From NCBI GenBank assembly GCA_013180625.2, contig SNVD02010181.1, positions 186,001 through 250,000 of the forward strand: a stretch of DNA of 64,000 nucleotides. Reading direction: 5' to 3'. Origin of the DNA: Boswellia sacra. Taxonomy: Eukaryota; Streptophyta; Magnoliopsida; Sapindales; Burseraceae. A program made the translations under genes and the position numbers. Of the stretch, positions 50,560-62,206 are shown piece after piece; position 1 is the first letter of the stretch, and every line of letters begins with the position of its first letter. Under the pieces are notes generated by a model. It made no database searches. It had not been told where the DNA came from and was given only the letters and a program-made list of their open reading frames with translations.

Positions 50560-53500
50560 TATGAGAAATATAACCTCAATAAAAATATAACCTCTATAGC
50601 TCGTAACACTCTCTTGCGTACGAAAGGGGGACGGTGTTCATAATTAAGAGAGAACATTTTATATATTTTAATTAAAAATTTGATCTTCCAATCTTTTTAC
50701 TATTTAGACCCAGAAAAAAAAATTAAAAAAATTAAAAAAGGCGAGATTACTATATTAAGTTCGGGCTAGCTACGTGGATCATTTTGAGACAGAAGTAAAA
50801 ATTGTGGTAAAGTTTAAGCCACGTCAAAATGGGCATTTATAATTGGAATTATACGTGGGTGTGTGTGTGTCTATACATATATTGCATTTAAGATTATTTT
50901 TTTCCCTAAATTATAAGATTTGATTGTACTTTCAAGTGAGTATATTATTTGTGAATCAGATCACAAAAATTTAGGAAATCTATCAAGGGAAGTAGTGAGA
51001 ATGTAAAGATCGTTTTACAACCATTAATTAATTGATTTGAAAAAAAAATTTGTGCACTTTTTATGTAAATTAGCGATGGCATTAAAGCATAATCTCCCTT
51101 AATTAATGGTTATATATTGCTATATTAGCAAATTAAGATGCATCCTCCTTCATACAAGAAGTACTATGAAAGACTTAAAAAAAGAAAAAAGGAAAAAAAA
51201 ACCATCGAAAAAATGAGCAAAGATACGAGATAATAACCAAGTTGCATTTTTTTTTTTGGTATAACTTATAGCAAGCTTAACATCTAATGATGAATACACT
51301 TTTTTTCAATAAAATTGTTAAACGTAGGTTAACTCATTTAAGATATTAATTGAAAAGAGTGTGGCTAATTATCTTACATCATTAATTATTTATTGATCTC
51401 ATCAATTACAATTAGTATTAGGCAAATATGTGTATATAATCCAACGTTCTTTTCCCTTCTGAGGTATAAGACAGGGCACAGAGAGGGAGCAGAAGAGCTA
51501 GCACATGATGTAAATGAAAATCTTTAATCGCCATTGCCATGCATGGTTGTTTCAACCACGATATGCGCTGCAAATTAAATTAGGTCTAATATACAAAACA
51601 AAAGAGAACCTACTTGTATATAGCAAAATGCATATTATATATAGTTTTGGGTGATTGGGTCAGATATTTCAGGACGATATATAATTTGATTGTGTGGCAA
51701 GAAGGTACAGAAACATATATCATACAAGTTCAGATTAACTCGAACATCTGGACACATATATTTATTTCTACGTGGCTACATATTTTGTTTATGTTTTTAT
51801 GTACATCAAATGTTATTCTGTTTAAGGCAAGTTAGTTAATTAACAAATAAAAGTCTGGCTTTCTCTTCGCCAGTCTATGGTTCCCTCTCCCTGATCCAGC
51901 TAGCTATTGCGGACCGCAATCGTGTTTGATCATTTCAGAAAATATATATTTGATTTCAATTGAAAGTTTATGTACTTCTTTTAAAAAGCAAACTGTAAAT
52001 TTATGTAAAAGAAAATGATTAAGTATACATCAATTAAAAGCTAAACAAATTTGAAGAGAGTAACAATATTCTTCCAAAAAATTATCTTAATGTTCATCCT
52101 AAATCAAGCGTCAAGTAATGTGGCACTACCATATTACTTGCCATGTAGTTTTATTGTCCATTCATTAAGAGTTAAATCACTTGCACATATCATTTGTAAC
52201 GGGTTTGGGATAATTCTTTAAAAGGGAATTCTTGCTCATTATCTTCTATTACTTAGCAAAATCATCTTATATTTATTGTGAAAGTGCAACTTTTGTCGAT
52301 CAATTAATCAACTTGTGATTTAGTACTTCTATAAGTAAATGGTGGGATTTTTCTCCACCAAAACTTATTGTTTTTGTTACCCATGATTTCATGGGTTATC
52401 TCCTATATTCAAATGAGTAATGGTTCTCTTCTAGAAAATTATTCCAAAACTCTTCCCAAATGACGTGTACAAGTTATATGGCTTCGCTTTCATTGAGTGA
52501 TATGGTAGAACCACTTGACTTGAACATCGCAGATATGTGGGTACCGTTTACTGTCAAGTGACTAAGTTAATGACTAAAAGTATATTAGTTGCTGGAGATA
52601 CTCTTTCTTGTCTCCGTTACACCACGTGACTGAACTGAAGTGGTACAGCAAACCAATGGAAGGCTGAGAATTGAAGAGAGAGAGTGACTTTTGTGCTTGC
52701 TCTCTCCCACGTTTTCAACCTTCTATTGGTTGGCTACATCATGTAAACTATACAGCGAAGGTATAGAAGACTCTCTCTAGTTGCTGATTAGAACTTTGGG
52801 CTCGCCCAGGCCGAGCTATTCTCCGTAAAAGTGATCCGTTTTATAGGTACTTTGTCTTCCGGTCTTAGTTGCCTCATGGGCTGTACCGCACAAAACATGC
52901 ATGAACAAACTCTTGGTCTTTTGGATCGACCCAATTAAATTGTGTTGGCTGATGATCCCCTTCTTTGTTAAATGCTCGTTTCTAACTAGATTAGGTTTAT
53001 TTGTACCTACAAAATTTATCCTTTTAAACACACCCATCATATTAATATTAGTATATTAAAATAAATAAATTTTTATTTGATAGATTGGTCAATTTTCTTC
53101 CAATTAAAATATATCAAATTTAATTTAACTAAAAATCTAATAAAAACAAAATTTTTTCTAAAAGTTTATTAGATGTATTCTTTATAAAAAATACTTCATA
53201 TATAAATAACTTAATTCTCATATGAGTTTATGGATTTTTTAATTTTTCAATACTATATTTAATTAAAAATTATACTAAATTAAAAAATAAATCTTAATTT
53301 ATCAAATTAACATTATGCTGATTTTAAAATTATAAAAATGCGAAAAAAAATTAAAAAAAAACTAATTCATAAAATTTAATTAATGGGATGTATTTATAAG
53401 AACTGATGCAAATAATCTATAATAATAGAATTTAGTTGAGGTAATTGATAATATTTAGTTAAAAGGATGTAAGGTTTTATGCTAAACCCTCTTTGGTCTA

Positions 53501-53630
53501 GGCCACGGCTACCACATTGTCCTGTTCCTGCACTTTCACGGTTTCACTCACTTGACTCCCAGGTTGTCCTGTCTCTCTGCCTAAACTCGAGACTTGAGGG
53601 GGTGCAGAGAGGAGCTTTCAAATTCAGCAA
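50560..53630. other. Intergenic DNA upstream of SIN2
   Basis: AT-rich and without a supported gene. A 15-base palindrome ATTGCGGACCGCAAT lies at 51906-51920. A foldback is listed separately at 52651-52731. The last 150 bases before 53631 probably hold the SIN2 leader. Confidence 0.5.
52651..52731 (+). ncRNA. Candidate small-RNA-like foldback
   Basis: Arm AACCAATGGAAGGCTGAGAA (52651-52670) pairs with TTTTCAACCTTCTATTGGTT (52712-52731) over 20 positions with one mismatch and two G-U pairs. Inside, GAGAGAG pairs with CTCTCTC. Neither arm matches a microRNA family I remember. It could equally be a small inverted-repeat element or a chance pairing, and transcription is not shown. Confidence 0.25.
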
Positions 53631-56600
53631 ATGGGGCTAAAGATAGTTGTCAAGAAAGGATTAAAATTGGGATTAGGCGAGATGGGTTTCACCAAAGATG
53701 GTGGAACCATCAACTGGTTCCCAGGCCACATGGCTGCCGCTACCCGCGCCATCAGAGACCGCCTCAAGCTCTCCGACCTCGTCATCGAAGTCCGTGACGC
53801 CCGTGTCTGTTCCCACAACCCCTTCACCTCTGCTTTTCAACATCTGGGTCCCTTCTGTTTGCTTCTCGTCTTATGTTGTTTTGTTTTTGCCTAAACAGAT
53901 TCCTCTGTCTTCTGCCCACCCGGAGTTGCAGCCTCAGCTCTCTGCCAAGCGCCGTGTCATTGCTCTCAACAAGAAGGATTTGGCCAATCCCAATATTTTG
54001 CATGTAAAGTTTCTTTCCTGTTATTTTAGGATTTTCATTAATATTATTATGCTCATTCTTCCCCTTTCCTAAGGGGAATTTATTGAAATTTGTGCTTTTC
54101 TTTGTATTTCAATGTGTTTTTGTTTAATTGTTGTAGAAATGGGTTCATTATTTTGATTCGTGCAAGCAAGATTGCATGGCCATAAACGCGCATAGTAGAA
54201 GTTCTGTTAAAAAGGTAAACTTTAATGTTGCATATAGTTCCACTTTCCTGTAAGCTTCTACTAGTTTTTGCTTTATTTTATTTTTATATGAAATTGCTTC
54301 TCTATATTTGTTTGACTCTTTGTGTATGCTTGAAATTTATTTGTGTAATAATTCATCTGATCTATTTGTTTCGCTTGCATGTTTGTTGATGATAATTCTT
54401 CCTGGCTCATATGCAAAAGCTTCTTGATTTTGTGGAGTTAAAACTGAGAGAAGTGATTGCAAGGGAACCTACCCTCCTTGTCATGGTGGTGGGTGTTCCT
54501 AATGTTGGGAAATCAGCTTTAATCAATTCAATCCATCAACTTGCACTGTCCCGCTTTCCTGGTATGATCTTGCCGTGTTCAGTGTCTATACAGCATTGTC
54601 TTTAATAATAATGTGCCTGAATTTTGAAATGAACTGAGTAATATAAGTCAAAAATTCAGTTTTTCTAAGCAATGACATTTTGGAACATTTAACATAGTGC
54701 AGGAGAAGAAGAAGCGAGCTACAGTAGGTCCGTTGCCTGGTGTTACTCAAGATATTGCTGGATTCAAGGTCTTGCATTTTCTTTCTTCTTCTTGAGCTTC
54801 TGACTGCCTGCTTCTTGCTTGCCATGCTCAAATACAACCACAATTCCTTATAGACCATCATGACATGCTAAAATTGTCTATAACTTTGGCAAAGGTTAGG
54901 AGTGTCATTGCTTGCTGTCATTTTTGTGGTTTCTTTTCTCTGCTTTATTTATATTTACTTGACGCTGCTGGAATTTGGAGACTTTCATATGACTTGAGCA
55001 TGCATGTTTTGACTTGGCTGTTTTTTGTCATAAAAATGTCAAGAAATTGGTAAAGCAAAAACCTTCTAGTTTGTTAGATATCTTACATAGAGATCAAATC
55101 CCTTTCTTACCATTGTTGGAGGGGGTCTGTTTACTCTGTTTTTGTGCATGTGAAAGGCTTAGTGTGGTGTTTGGTAAGGAAAAGAAATTTGTTAAAGCAA
55201 AATCAATGGTGTGAACCTATATTAAGGTACCATTTTTCCCCTTCAAGAAACCTAATGTATATGGTTATTCATGATCCTGCTTCGACATTCGAGTTCCAAA
55301 TTGCAAGTGTTTGCCACGTTTCTGCTTTCTTCTTACTCTTTCAAATCTAATGTTTAACTATTTCCCATTGTTTCACTGTGGTAAAAAGTCTGCCTTTCTC
55401 TTGTTATTGGTTTGTATTGATTATGGTTATGAATTTAGTTTGTATGGATAATTAATTAATTAATAAATTTTTTCTCAATGCAGATTGCTCATCGGCCCAG
55501 CATATATGTTCTGGATACCCCAGGTGTTTTAGTTCCGAGTATTGCAGATATTGAGACTGGGTTAAAGCTGGCGCTTGCAGGTTGACCTCTTTCGGAGTTA
55601 CATGCAACTTTTAGTTTCTTAAACTATATTTGGTTTATTTATTGTATGAGCATGTTTTTTTTGGCCAACAATTATGCTTAAAGCAATGTCAAGACTCAAG
55701 ATAGCTGGTTTCTGACCATGAATTTCTCATTGCTGCAATGAGTGGAATGCTACTGAATTTATTCATTTTTTTTGTGGCATTAGAGAAAATGAAGTTTACG
55801 AAGCTTATTCAGAAAACTCACTCAACCATAGATATGTACATCAGTAATAAAAGGCTTTCTTTTACACCAAGTGGTGTATCTTATATATGGTTCATTTTGG
55901 GATTCTTTTAATGTTTGGGAATGTTATATATTTAAAAGTTAAATGTATGTTATTTTATAGGGTTGGCCTATTGGGATCTCTTCTTACCATTATTTTCATT
56001 TTGCATATGTAGGTTCAGTTAAAGATTCAGTGGTAGGTGAGGAGCGCATCGCTCAATACTTACTGGCAGTTTTGAATACTCGAGGCACTCCCCATCACTG
56101 GAGCCATTTGAATAACAGAGCGGAAGTGTCTCAAGATGAATCTGACAACAAACATGAATATAATCTGAAAGACCTTCGCCCAAAGAGGAGGAAACCACCT
56201 AGCATAACAGATGTTCTGTATATTGAGGTAATGAAGACTCTCACCCCTTTAAGATGTGGAAGGCTAAGGCTACCCCAAGCTATATGTTCATCACTAAGAA
56301 CTATGTCGTGCTGTTCTTAAAATATGTTTTTTGTCTGCTAGATAAGTTAGCTTGTTACCAAAAAAAAAAAAAAATCAAAACGAAAAATTATTTTTAGCAT
56401 CTTCCAAAGAAACTGTGGATTTGTGACCTTATCGGTTTTTCGTATATTATGATGTTTCAATATTTTGAAGTTCTATAATCTTCTTACAAGTAAGATTGTC
56501 AATTATGAATTTGTTCTGCATGAGAATTAGTTTTTCTTGGTGATTTTAGAAGTTCAATTCCCATTATGCAATTTGTACCTGAGTTCTTTCCGCTTTGTTC

Positions 56601-57251
56601 ATGTAAATGAGTTGATTAGGCTGAACTTTGTAGTGTCACCATTTATGTCTTGGCTCCGGGCTCAGAGTAAAAGGTCTTTTAAGAAATGCTGGAAACATAC
56701 TTAAATTGCTCTGCTACCAAATTCTAAGACAAGAAATGCATGTTGAGTCCTGTTACAAGTCTTATGAAGCGTATCCAACGAATACTTCAAATTATTGTGA
56801 TCAAACATTTGGAGGACTGAATGTGCAGCTTGACGTTTAATCAGGATGAAAATAAAATATAATTGGGTTTTGTCTTTTTGCCTGTATTGCACAAATGGAA
56901 GGTCCCTTGAATGTTCGTAAAAGAGAAAGTACACGGTAGATTTACTAGTCGGTAATTTAGCGATTTCTAAATTTTAGTCTTGTGCTTGTGCACTTGCAGG
57001 ATCTTGTAACAGAAGTCCAACGGGCACTATATACAACTCTGAGTGAATTCAACGGTGATGTGGAAGATGAGAATGACTTGGAGAGTCTCATCGAACAACA
57101 GTTTGAAGTGCTGCAGAAGGCCTTGAAGATACCTTATAAAGCATCTGAAGCTCGGTTGATGGTTTCAAAGAAGTTTCTTACTTTATTTAGGACAGGTAAA
57201 CTCGGGCCTTTCATCCTTGATGATGTCCCTGGTTCAAACTCCGCCTCTTGA
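53631..57251 (+). CDS. SIN2: Mitochondrial-type circularly permuted GTPase (SIN2/MTG1 family)
   Basis: Eight exons (53631-53804, 53899-54003, 54137-54214, 54420-54561, 54698-54768, 55484-55580, 56013-56227, 57000-57251) join in phase to give 377 aa. WFPGHM is followed by the DAR motif (56-58). G4 NKKD (82-85) comes before G1 GVPNVGKS (144-151), PGVT (about 180-183) and G3 DTPG (201-204): the permuted order of YlqF/MTG1 GTPases. The C-terminal helical part includes EDLVTEVQRALYTTLSEF and closes with a GKLGPFILDDVP block. This family helps assemble the mitochondrial large ribosomal subunit. In Arabidopsis, SHORT INTEGUMENTS 2 is a mitochondrial DAR GTPase needed for ovule integument growth. The basic N-terminus fits organelle import. 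The paralog choice is from memory of similarity. Intron 3 ends AAAAG rather than the usual CAG. Confidence 0.9.
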
Positions 57252-58170
57252 TGTCTCCCTTGGGAGCTTCCTTAGTTACACTGCAGAATACTTTTATAGA
57301 TAGTTCTTAATTTGTTAATTAGATTGATTTCCATATATCATGTCAACATTATGAAATGGTGTCTATATTTTCTTTTGTGTTGTACTGCATTAGTTTTGTA
57401 ATTCAACAACATAGCTTCGAAATATTTAGTTGAGCCTCACAAAGAAAAGTTTTGGGATGCTATTCTAACAATCTGGCTTGTTTTCATTATGTCTTGCACA
57501 GAACGTTAAGTTGTCATTGCAGTCATAAAAATAACACGATCCGCTATTTTTTGGTCCGCTATTTTTTGGTTGTACTGTCGTTGAAATTACCGACAAATGA
57601 TGGAGCTATTTTTTTTGGCTTGGCAAATGATTGAAAAAGTTTATAAATGTATCACTACTCTTTTACTTATATTGGTTATATGAGAAAAATGTTAGGGTAT
57701 TATAGTAGCTAATTGGTAATATTACGGATTAGTTAACATAATACTTGAACATAAAGATGCGGATAGCAAGCTAGTGATGGTTTTGCTTAGCGAGAGGGCA
57801 GCTGGGAAGAACGTGAAGAAATATTATAATTATTTCTCTCAGATTAGCTGTTCTGATCCGTTTGATTTCATTATGCAATTTTGGTGTCCCAATGGTTCTG
57901 AGGAGAGAGTTTACGTTCACAAACAACTGAGATAATAATTTCATCTAAGAGATTAACTTTTTAAAGGGGATAATCTATAAATTCAATGAGTTTAAGGATC
58001 AAATACAATCCAAATAAATTAATGAATAACATTTTAGTAGGACTGCTGCTAAGCAATTTATTTTTTTTATCCTCTGGATCACCGAGGTTAGAGGCTAAAC
58101 CTTCCTTTCCTATTCCTTCAAACCTGGCTTTACTCTTAATTATTAATCTTTAGTTAAGATCCAAATATTG
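57252..58170. other. SIN2 3' region and intergenic DNA
   Basis: The first 150-250 bases are probable 3' UTR. A short doublet of TCCGCTATTTTTTGG occurs near 57540-57570. No other feature was recognised. Confidence 0.5.
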
Positions 58171-58371
58171 CACAGAGTAATATTAGATTTACTACATTCA
58201 TGCAATCTTAACTCTACAATCTGATGTGGCAGTTCACATAGCGAAAATTTATTGGAGGAGGAAAAAAATAAAAGAAGAAAGTTACATTTCCAATATAATT
58301 TTGCTACCTAGACTGCCATATAAGGTTGTAGAGTTTAGGTTGTATAAATATTGTAAGTCTAGTATTATTAA
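58171..58371. mobile_element. MITE with ~57-bp inverted-repeat arms
   Basis: The left arm from about 58177 (GTAATATTAGATTTAC...) and the reverse complement of the right arm (AATAATACTAGACTTAC...) agree at about three quarters of 57 positions. Both reach an inner motif CTGATGTGGCAG or its variant. AATATTG lies just outside each end and may be a target duplication. No coding capacity. The arms resemble those of the MITE split by the retrotransposon. Confidence 0.75.
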
Positions 58372-58779
58372 TATTGTTTAAGAGTCTTGTTATATAAGCA
58401 CCAAAAAATCTCTTTTTAAGCCCCACTTTAATTAAAATGAAAGATAAAAGAGTCTTTTCTTAGGTTTGTTGCCAGTTATCTTCAACTGAGTTACTTAGAA
58501 TTTATAATTCTCCAAATTAGAAATTTGTTAGTTGTCTCGAGCTCAAAAGTTGGAATTACTTGAGTGACAAAAGGGTATAGGGTTGTATTTCTTAAAATTC
58601 TTTGGGGGGTTTTGTTTTGTCTTTGATGTTTATTAAAATTCTTTCCAGTCAATCGATGTTTTTTTTTTTTTTTTGGTGAATCATATGAGAAACAAAAATT
58701 ATATCACATCTATATATTAGCTTTTAAGAGACTTTTATTTTAATAACGTTGTTGGATTAGTAACATTAATATGAGTGCT

Positions 58780-61068
58780 CTCACTCTCTTGGATAGTTCT
58801 TCACTGAATCATGTCCAACAAAAAACAAATCCTTCGGATCACTTCCTTCGCTGTATTAACTCTGACTTTGACAATGCTCCCTCAATTCCAATGCCATCTC
58901 AATCGAGACAATATGTATGCACACAAAACAAGCTTTGCCACTTCCTCTCTAATTGCCTTTCTTTCGGTTTAGGCTTTGCGTGCATTTCTAAAAGTTTTTT
59001 AATTGTATGCGAATGTTGGTTGGAGGAGATGCCAATGTCATCTTTTTCCCAAATAAATTTGTCAACAGTGGAGATCAGAGCATAACTGGTGGAGCAATAC
59101 AAGAATTCTCAAAACTCCATGAACATGAGAAAAAGAGTCCGAGAACTTGCACTTAGTGTATGCAATCCTAACTCAAGAAAACTAAAAAATTAAATAAAAC
59201 AAAAATACTAACCAACTCATTAATTATCTGCACTAATTGAAATCTCCTAGCAAAAATGAAATATTCCGGTATTCTTAAAGTCAAAAAATTTGTGTTACAC
59301 TATCCTAATTCTGCTGTATTAGGAAAAGTCATAAAATTTAAGTTGAAGAGTCTCATTCCACATAATATAATGTAATAACGAAGTTGAACTGATGGAAACT
59401 CGTAAAATTTTAGGAACAACTCGAGACTGCATCAAACAAGAGGAATGCTGACTGGTGGAAGCAACTCTGCAAATTGAGCTGTCGTTCTCTACAAAACATG
59501 TTGAGAGATATGGGATACTATTGGTTAAGGATCCTATTCTATATTCTGGTGTCTCTCACTTTTGGCATTTTGAATTTCAATCTTGGATTATCCAACTCAG
59601 CCATCTTGGCTAGGGCCAAAGGCGATGCATAATCTATTTGGTTTCATGACGTGCTCGTCTGTTGGAGGCTTACCATTTTTCATTGAAGAATGTAAGGTAA
59701 AAATTAAAAATCAATTCTTTCTATAAACTCACAATTGGATTTTTCTTCAATTTGATATTGATTTACGTCTGAAAATCCAGGTTTCATACCGTGAAAGATC
59801 AAGCGGGCATTTATCTCATCGCGACCTTTCTTGGTGATGTTGTGCCTTTGTTCAGGAACAATAGTCTATATACGGTGAAATTTCATCCAGGATTCTCTCA
59901 CCACACTTACTTCTGTATAAAGCTTTTCCTCTCTGTTTCTATTGTAGAGAATATGATGATGGCTGTTGCACTACTGGTGCATAATGCTCTGATGGAAATA
60001 GGAGTTGGAACTTCTTTAGCAGTAAGAGAAATCCAATACACATACATATTTATACATGCTTAAATTATATCAATTATCCATCATATATAATTTAATTATG
60101 TGCTTTTAATTTGTGAATATACACAGGTACTAATGTTGATGGCTTGTATAATGTCAAGAACGATTTCTGAACTTTCCAAGTACTTCTTCTGGGCGTTATC
60201 TTATGTCTTAAATCAGTTTGGCACCATGGGAAATGCAGGTACAATCTATAAGAAATTTAGTTTTTTTCTTCAATTTATGTTCAATTTGCAAATTTTTTGG
60301 CCTAGATGATATATACTCCGGCCGATTGCTAATACGTCGCTTGGATTTGAGAAAAACACTTCTATTCTCTCACACAAATCTTCATATTTTTTTCAAGAAG
60401 AGATCAATTCCTTGTCTTTTCTTAATTACTTCTGACTTATTTTATTAGCAATATTATGTGTACGTAACAAATCTAGCTAGTATTTTAAGTTGGTACACAA
60501 GTAAAGTGACATCATTCATCTGGTGCCACACTACAAATATTTATTTGTCATCATTTTGTATACAAATTTTGTATTTGTAGTCTTATTCTATTTTATTAAA
60601 TGAAATTTCATTCATAATTCTCTCATCAATTAAGTTAATGTAGTTATATTATGTTTTGCTTAATTATACATTATCTCTTCTTATAACTAGAGTTGATTAA
60701 CTGTAGTAAGTTAATTATTGTCTACAACTTATTTCTAATTAACTTACTTTGTAATGAAGGGTTAATATCACCTGATAGGGCTTGAGTTTGATCCTGTAAT
60801 GCCTGCTGACCCAAAGCTTAAAGGTGAGGAAATTTTCCAGAAACAATTTGAGATTCAAATAGGTCGTTCCAAATGGTGGGATCTGGTTGCTCTCGCATGC
60901 TTACTATTATTCTACAAACCATTCTTCTTTGCCGTATTGGAATATAAGGAGAAAGTATTATTGCTATTATACAGGGTTTACACAGCAATAATGTCAACTT
61001 ACAGCACTTTAAGGAAATATTCATCTCCTGATACCTATACCTGTCGAGCAATCCCCTTGAGTTGGTAG
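58780..61068 (+). pseudogene. Decayed ABCG half-transporter (C-terminal part)
   Basis: Exon-like pieces at about 58780-58914, 59412-59696, 59781-60020, 60127-60238 and 60781-61068 carry ABCG/WBC motifs in order: NPSDHFLRCINSDFD, DMGYYWLRILFYILVSL, SNSAILAR, FMTCSSVGGLPFFIEE, YRERSSGH, FHPGFSHH, SIVENMMMAV, LEFDP and DPKLKGE with GRSKWWDLVAL. A stop after AKGDA (about 59630) and continuation in another frame, then a further frame change near 59810, break the reading. No nucleotide-binding domain (Walker A/B) lies upstream within the window. Functional relatives export lipids, cutin or wax precursors across the plasma membrane. This copy cannot make such a transporter. The exon edges still have AG/GT sites, so it derives from a genomic copy, not from cDNA. 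Confidence 0.8.
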
Positions 61069-61126
61069 GTCGACAAATGCATCTCCACATTACCATGTAG
61101 TAACTATCTACTTTTCTTATAGTACC

Positions 61127-62198
61127 TAGAGGTGGGTTCGGGTCGGGGTGGAGGCGGGGATGCCATGCCCGTCCAGCCATCTCCAATTTGAAAATTAATC
61201 CCCATCTCCGTCCCATCTTCAATTTATAAATTAACCTCCATCCCCATCCCCATCCTCAATTTTTTAAATCATCCCCATCCCCAATCCGGCCCAAGCTACA
61301 TATAATAATTTCATTTTTTTTTGTTGAATTATATTTTAGCATTTTTCTCAACATTGCAACCACAAGTATTAACAATTTTTCAACTTTTGATTAACTTCAC
61401 TTTCAAGCTTCTAAAATAGAGCAGTGCTGATTTTCTAATTTTTTATAATCAATCTATTAATCTAATTGACCTAAAATTTCACAAAAACATCATAAATACC
61501 TTTATCTTTAAGCTTGTCAAATCTAAAAATTTTTTGAATAAAAAAGGTATTTTAAAATAATTTATATTTTGGGGTCTATCAGTTCTATCAAAAACTTTTA
61601 GGACTGACATCTCTTCATTTGCAAATACATAAAAAATCCCAGTTAAGTCATTAAATTACAAAAATTTATAAGATCAAACTAGACTCGAACATGATAATAT
61701 ATACCAAATTTCATAATTTTTTGATATCTCTAGGTATCTCAAATAAGTTTTTAAAGACTGATCTTCTCCAGAAAACTAAAAATCCCAGAGTTGCAGAGTC
61801 ATTTTAAAAAATTCATAAAAAATTAAATACTCAATATTTTTCAGTGAAAAAATTTTAAACAAACCTTTGAGATGTTTACTTTAACATATATAAATTTGAA
61901 AAGCAAAATCAAATTAAAATTATTACATCAATTTTTTCAATCCTTCACTATCTTCTAGAAATAAGGTTGATGTGTTTTTCTTTTATCAATCCTATATACA
62001 CACACACACACACACATATTTGGGGAACGGGTCGGGCCGGGTTGGGAAACACAATCTCCATCCCTAACCCCATTTAATTTTGGAAAAAATTTCCATCACC
62101 ATCCCCGTCCTGCTCCTTGTTTGTTACTCTCTATCCTCGGTCCAAACGGCCTGGGGAGTTGCAAAGGCCCATCCCCATGGGGATTGGTCCCAGCTCTA
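61127..62198. mobile_element. Non-autonomous hAT-like element
   Basis: The element is 1,072 bp with ends TAGAGGTGGG and, as reverse complement, TAGAGCTGGG. It is flanked by ATAGTACC (61119-61126) and ATAGTACT (62199-62206), an 8-bp duplication with one difference, the length hAT transposases make. Subterminal regions are rich in GGGG/CCCC blocks (CCCCATCCCC and its complement), also common in hAT elements. The AT-rich interior has no transposase frame. Confidence 0.8.
61998..62016. repeat. (AC)n microsatellite
   Basis: Nine to ten AC units inside the hAT-like element. Confidence 0.9.
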
Positions 62199-62206
62199 AT
62201 AGTACT

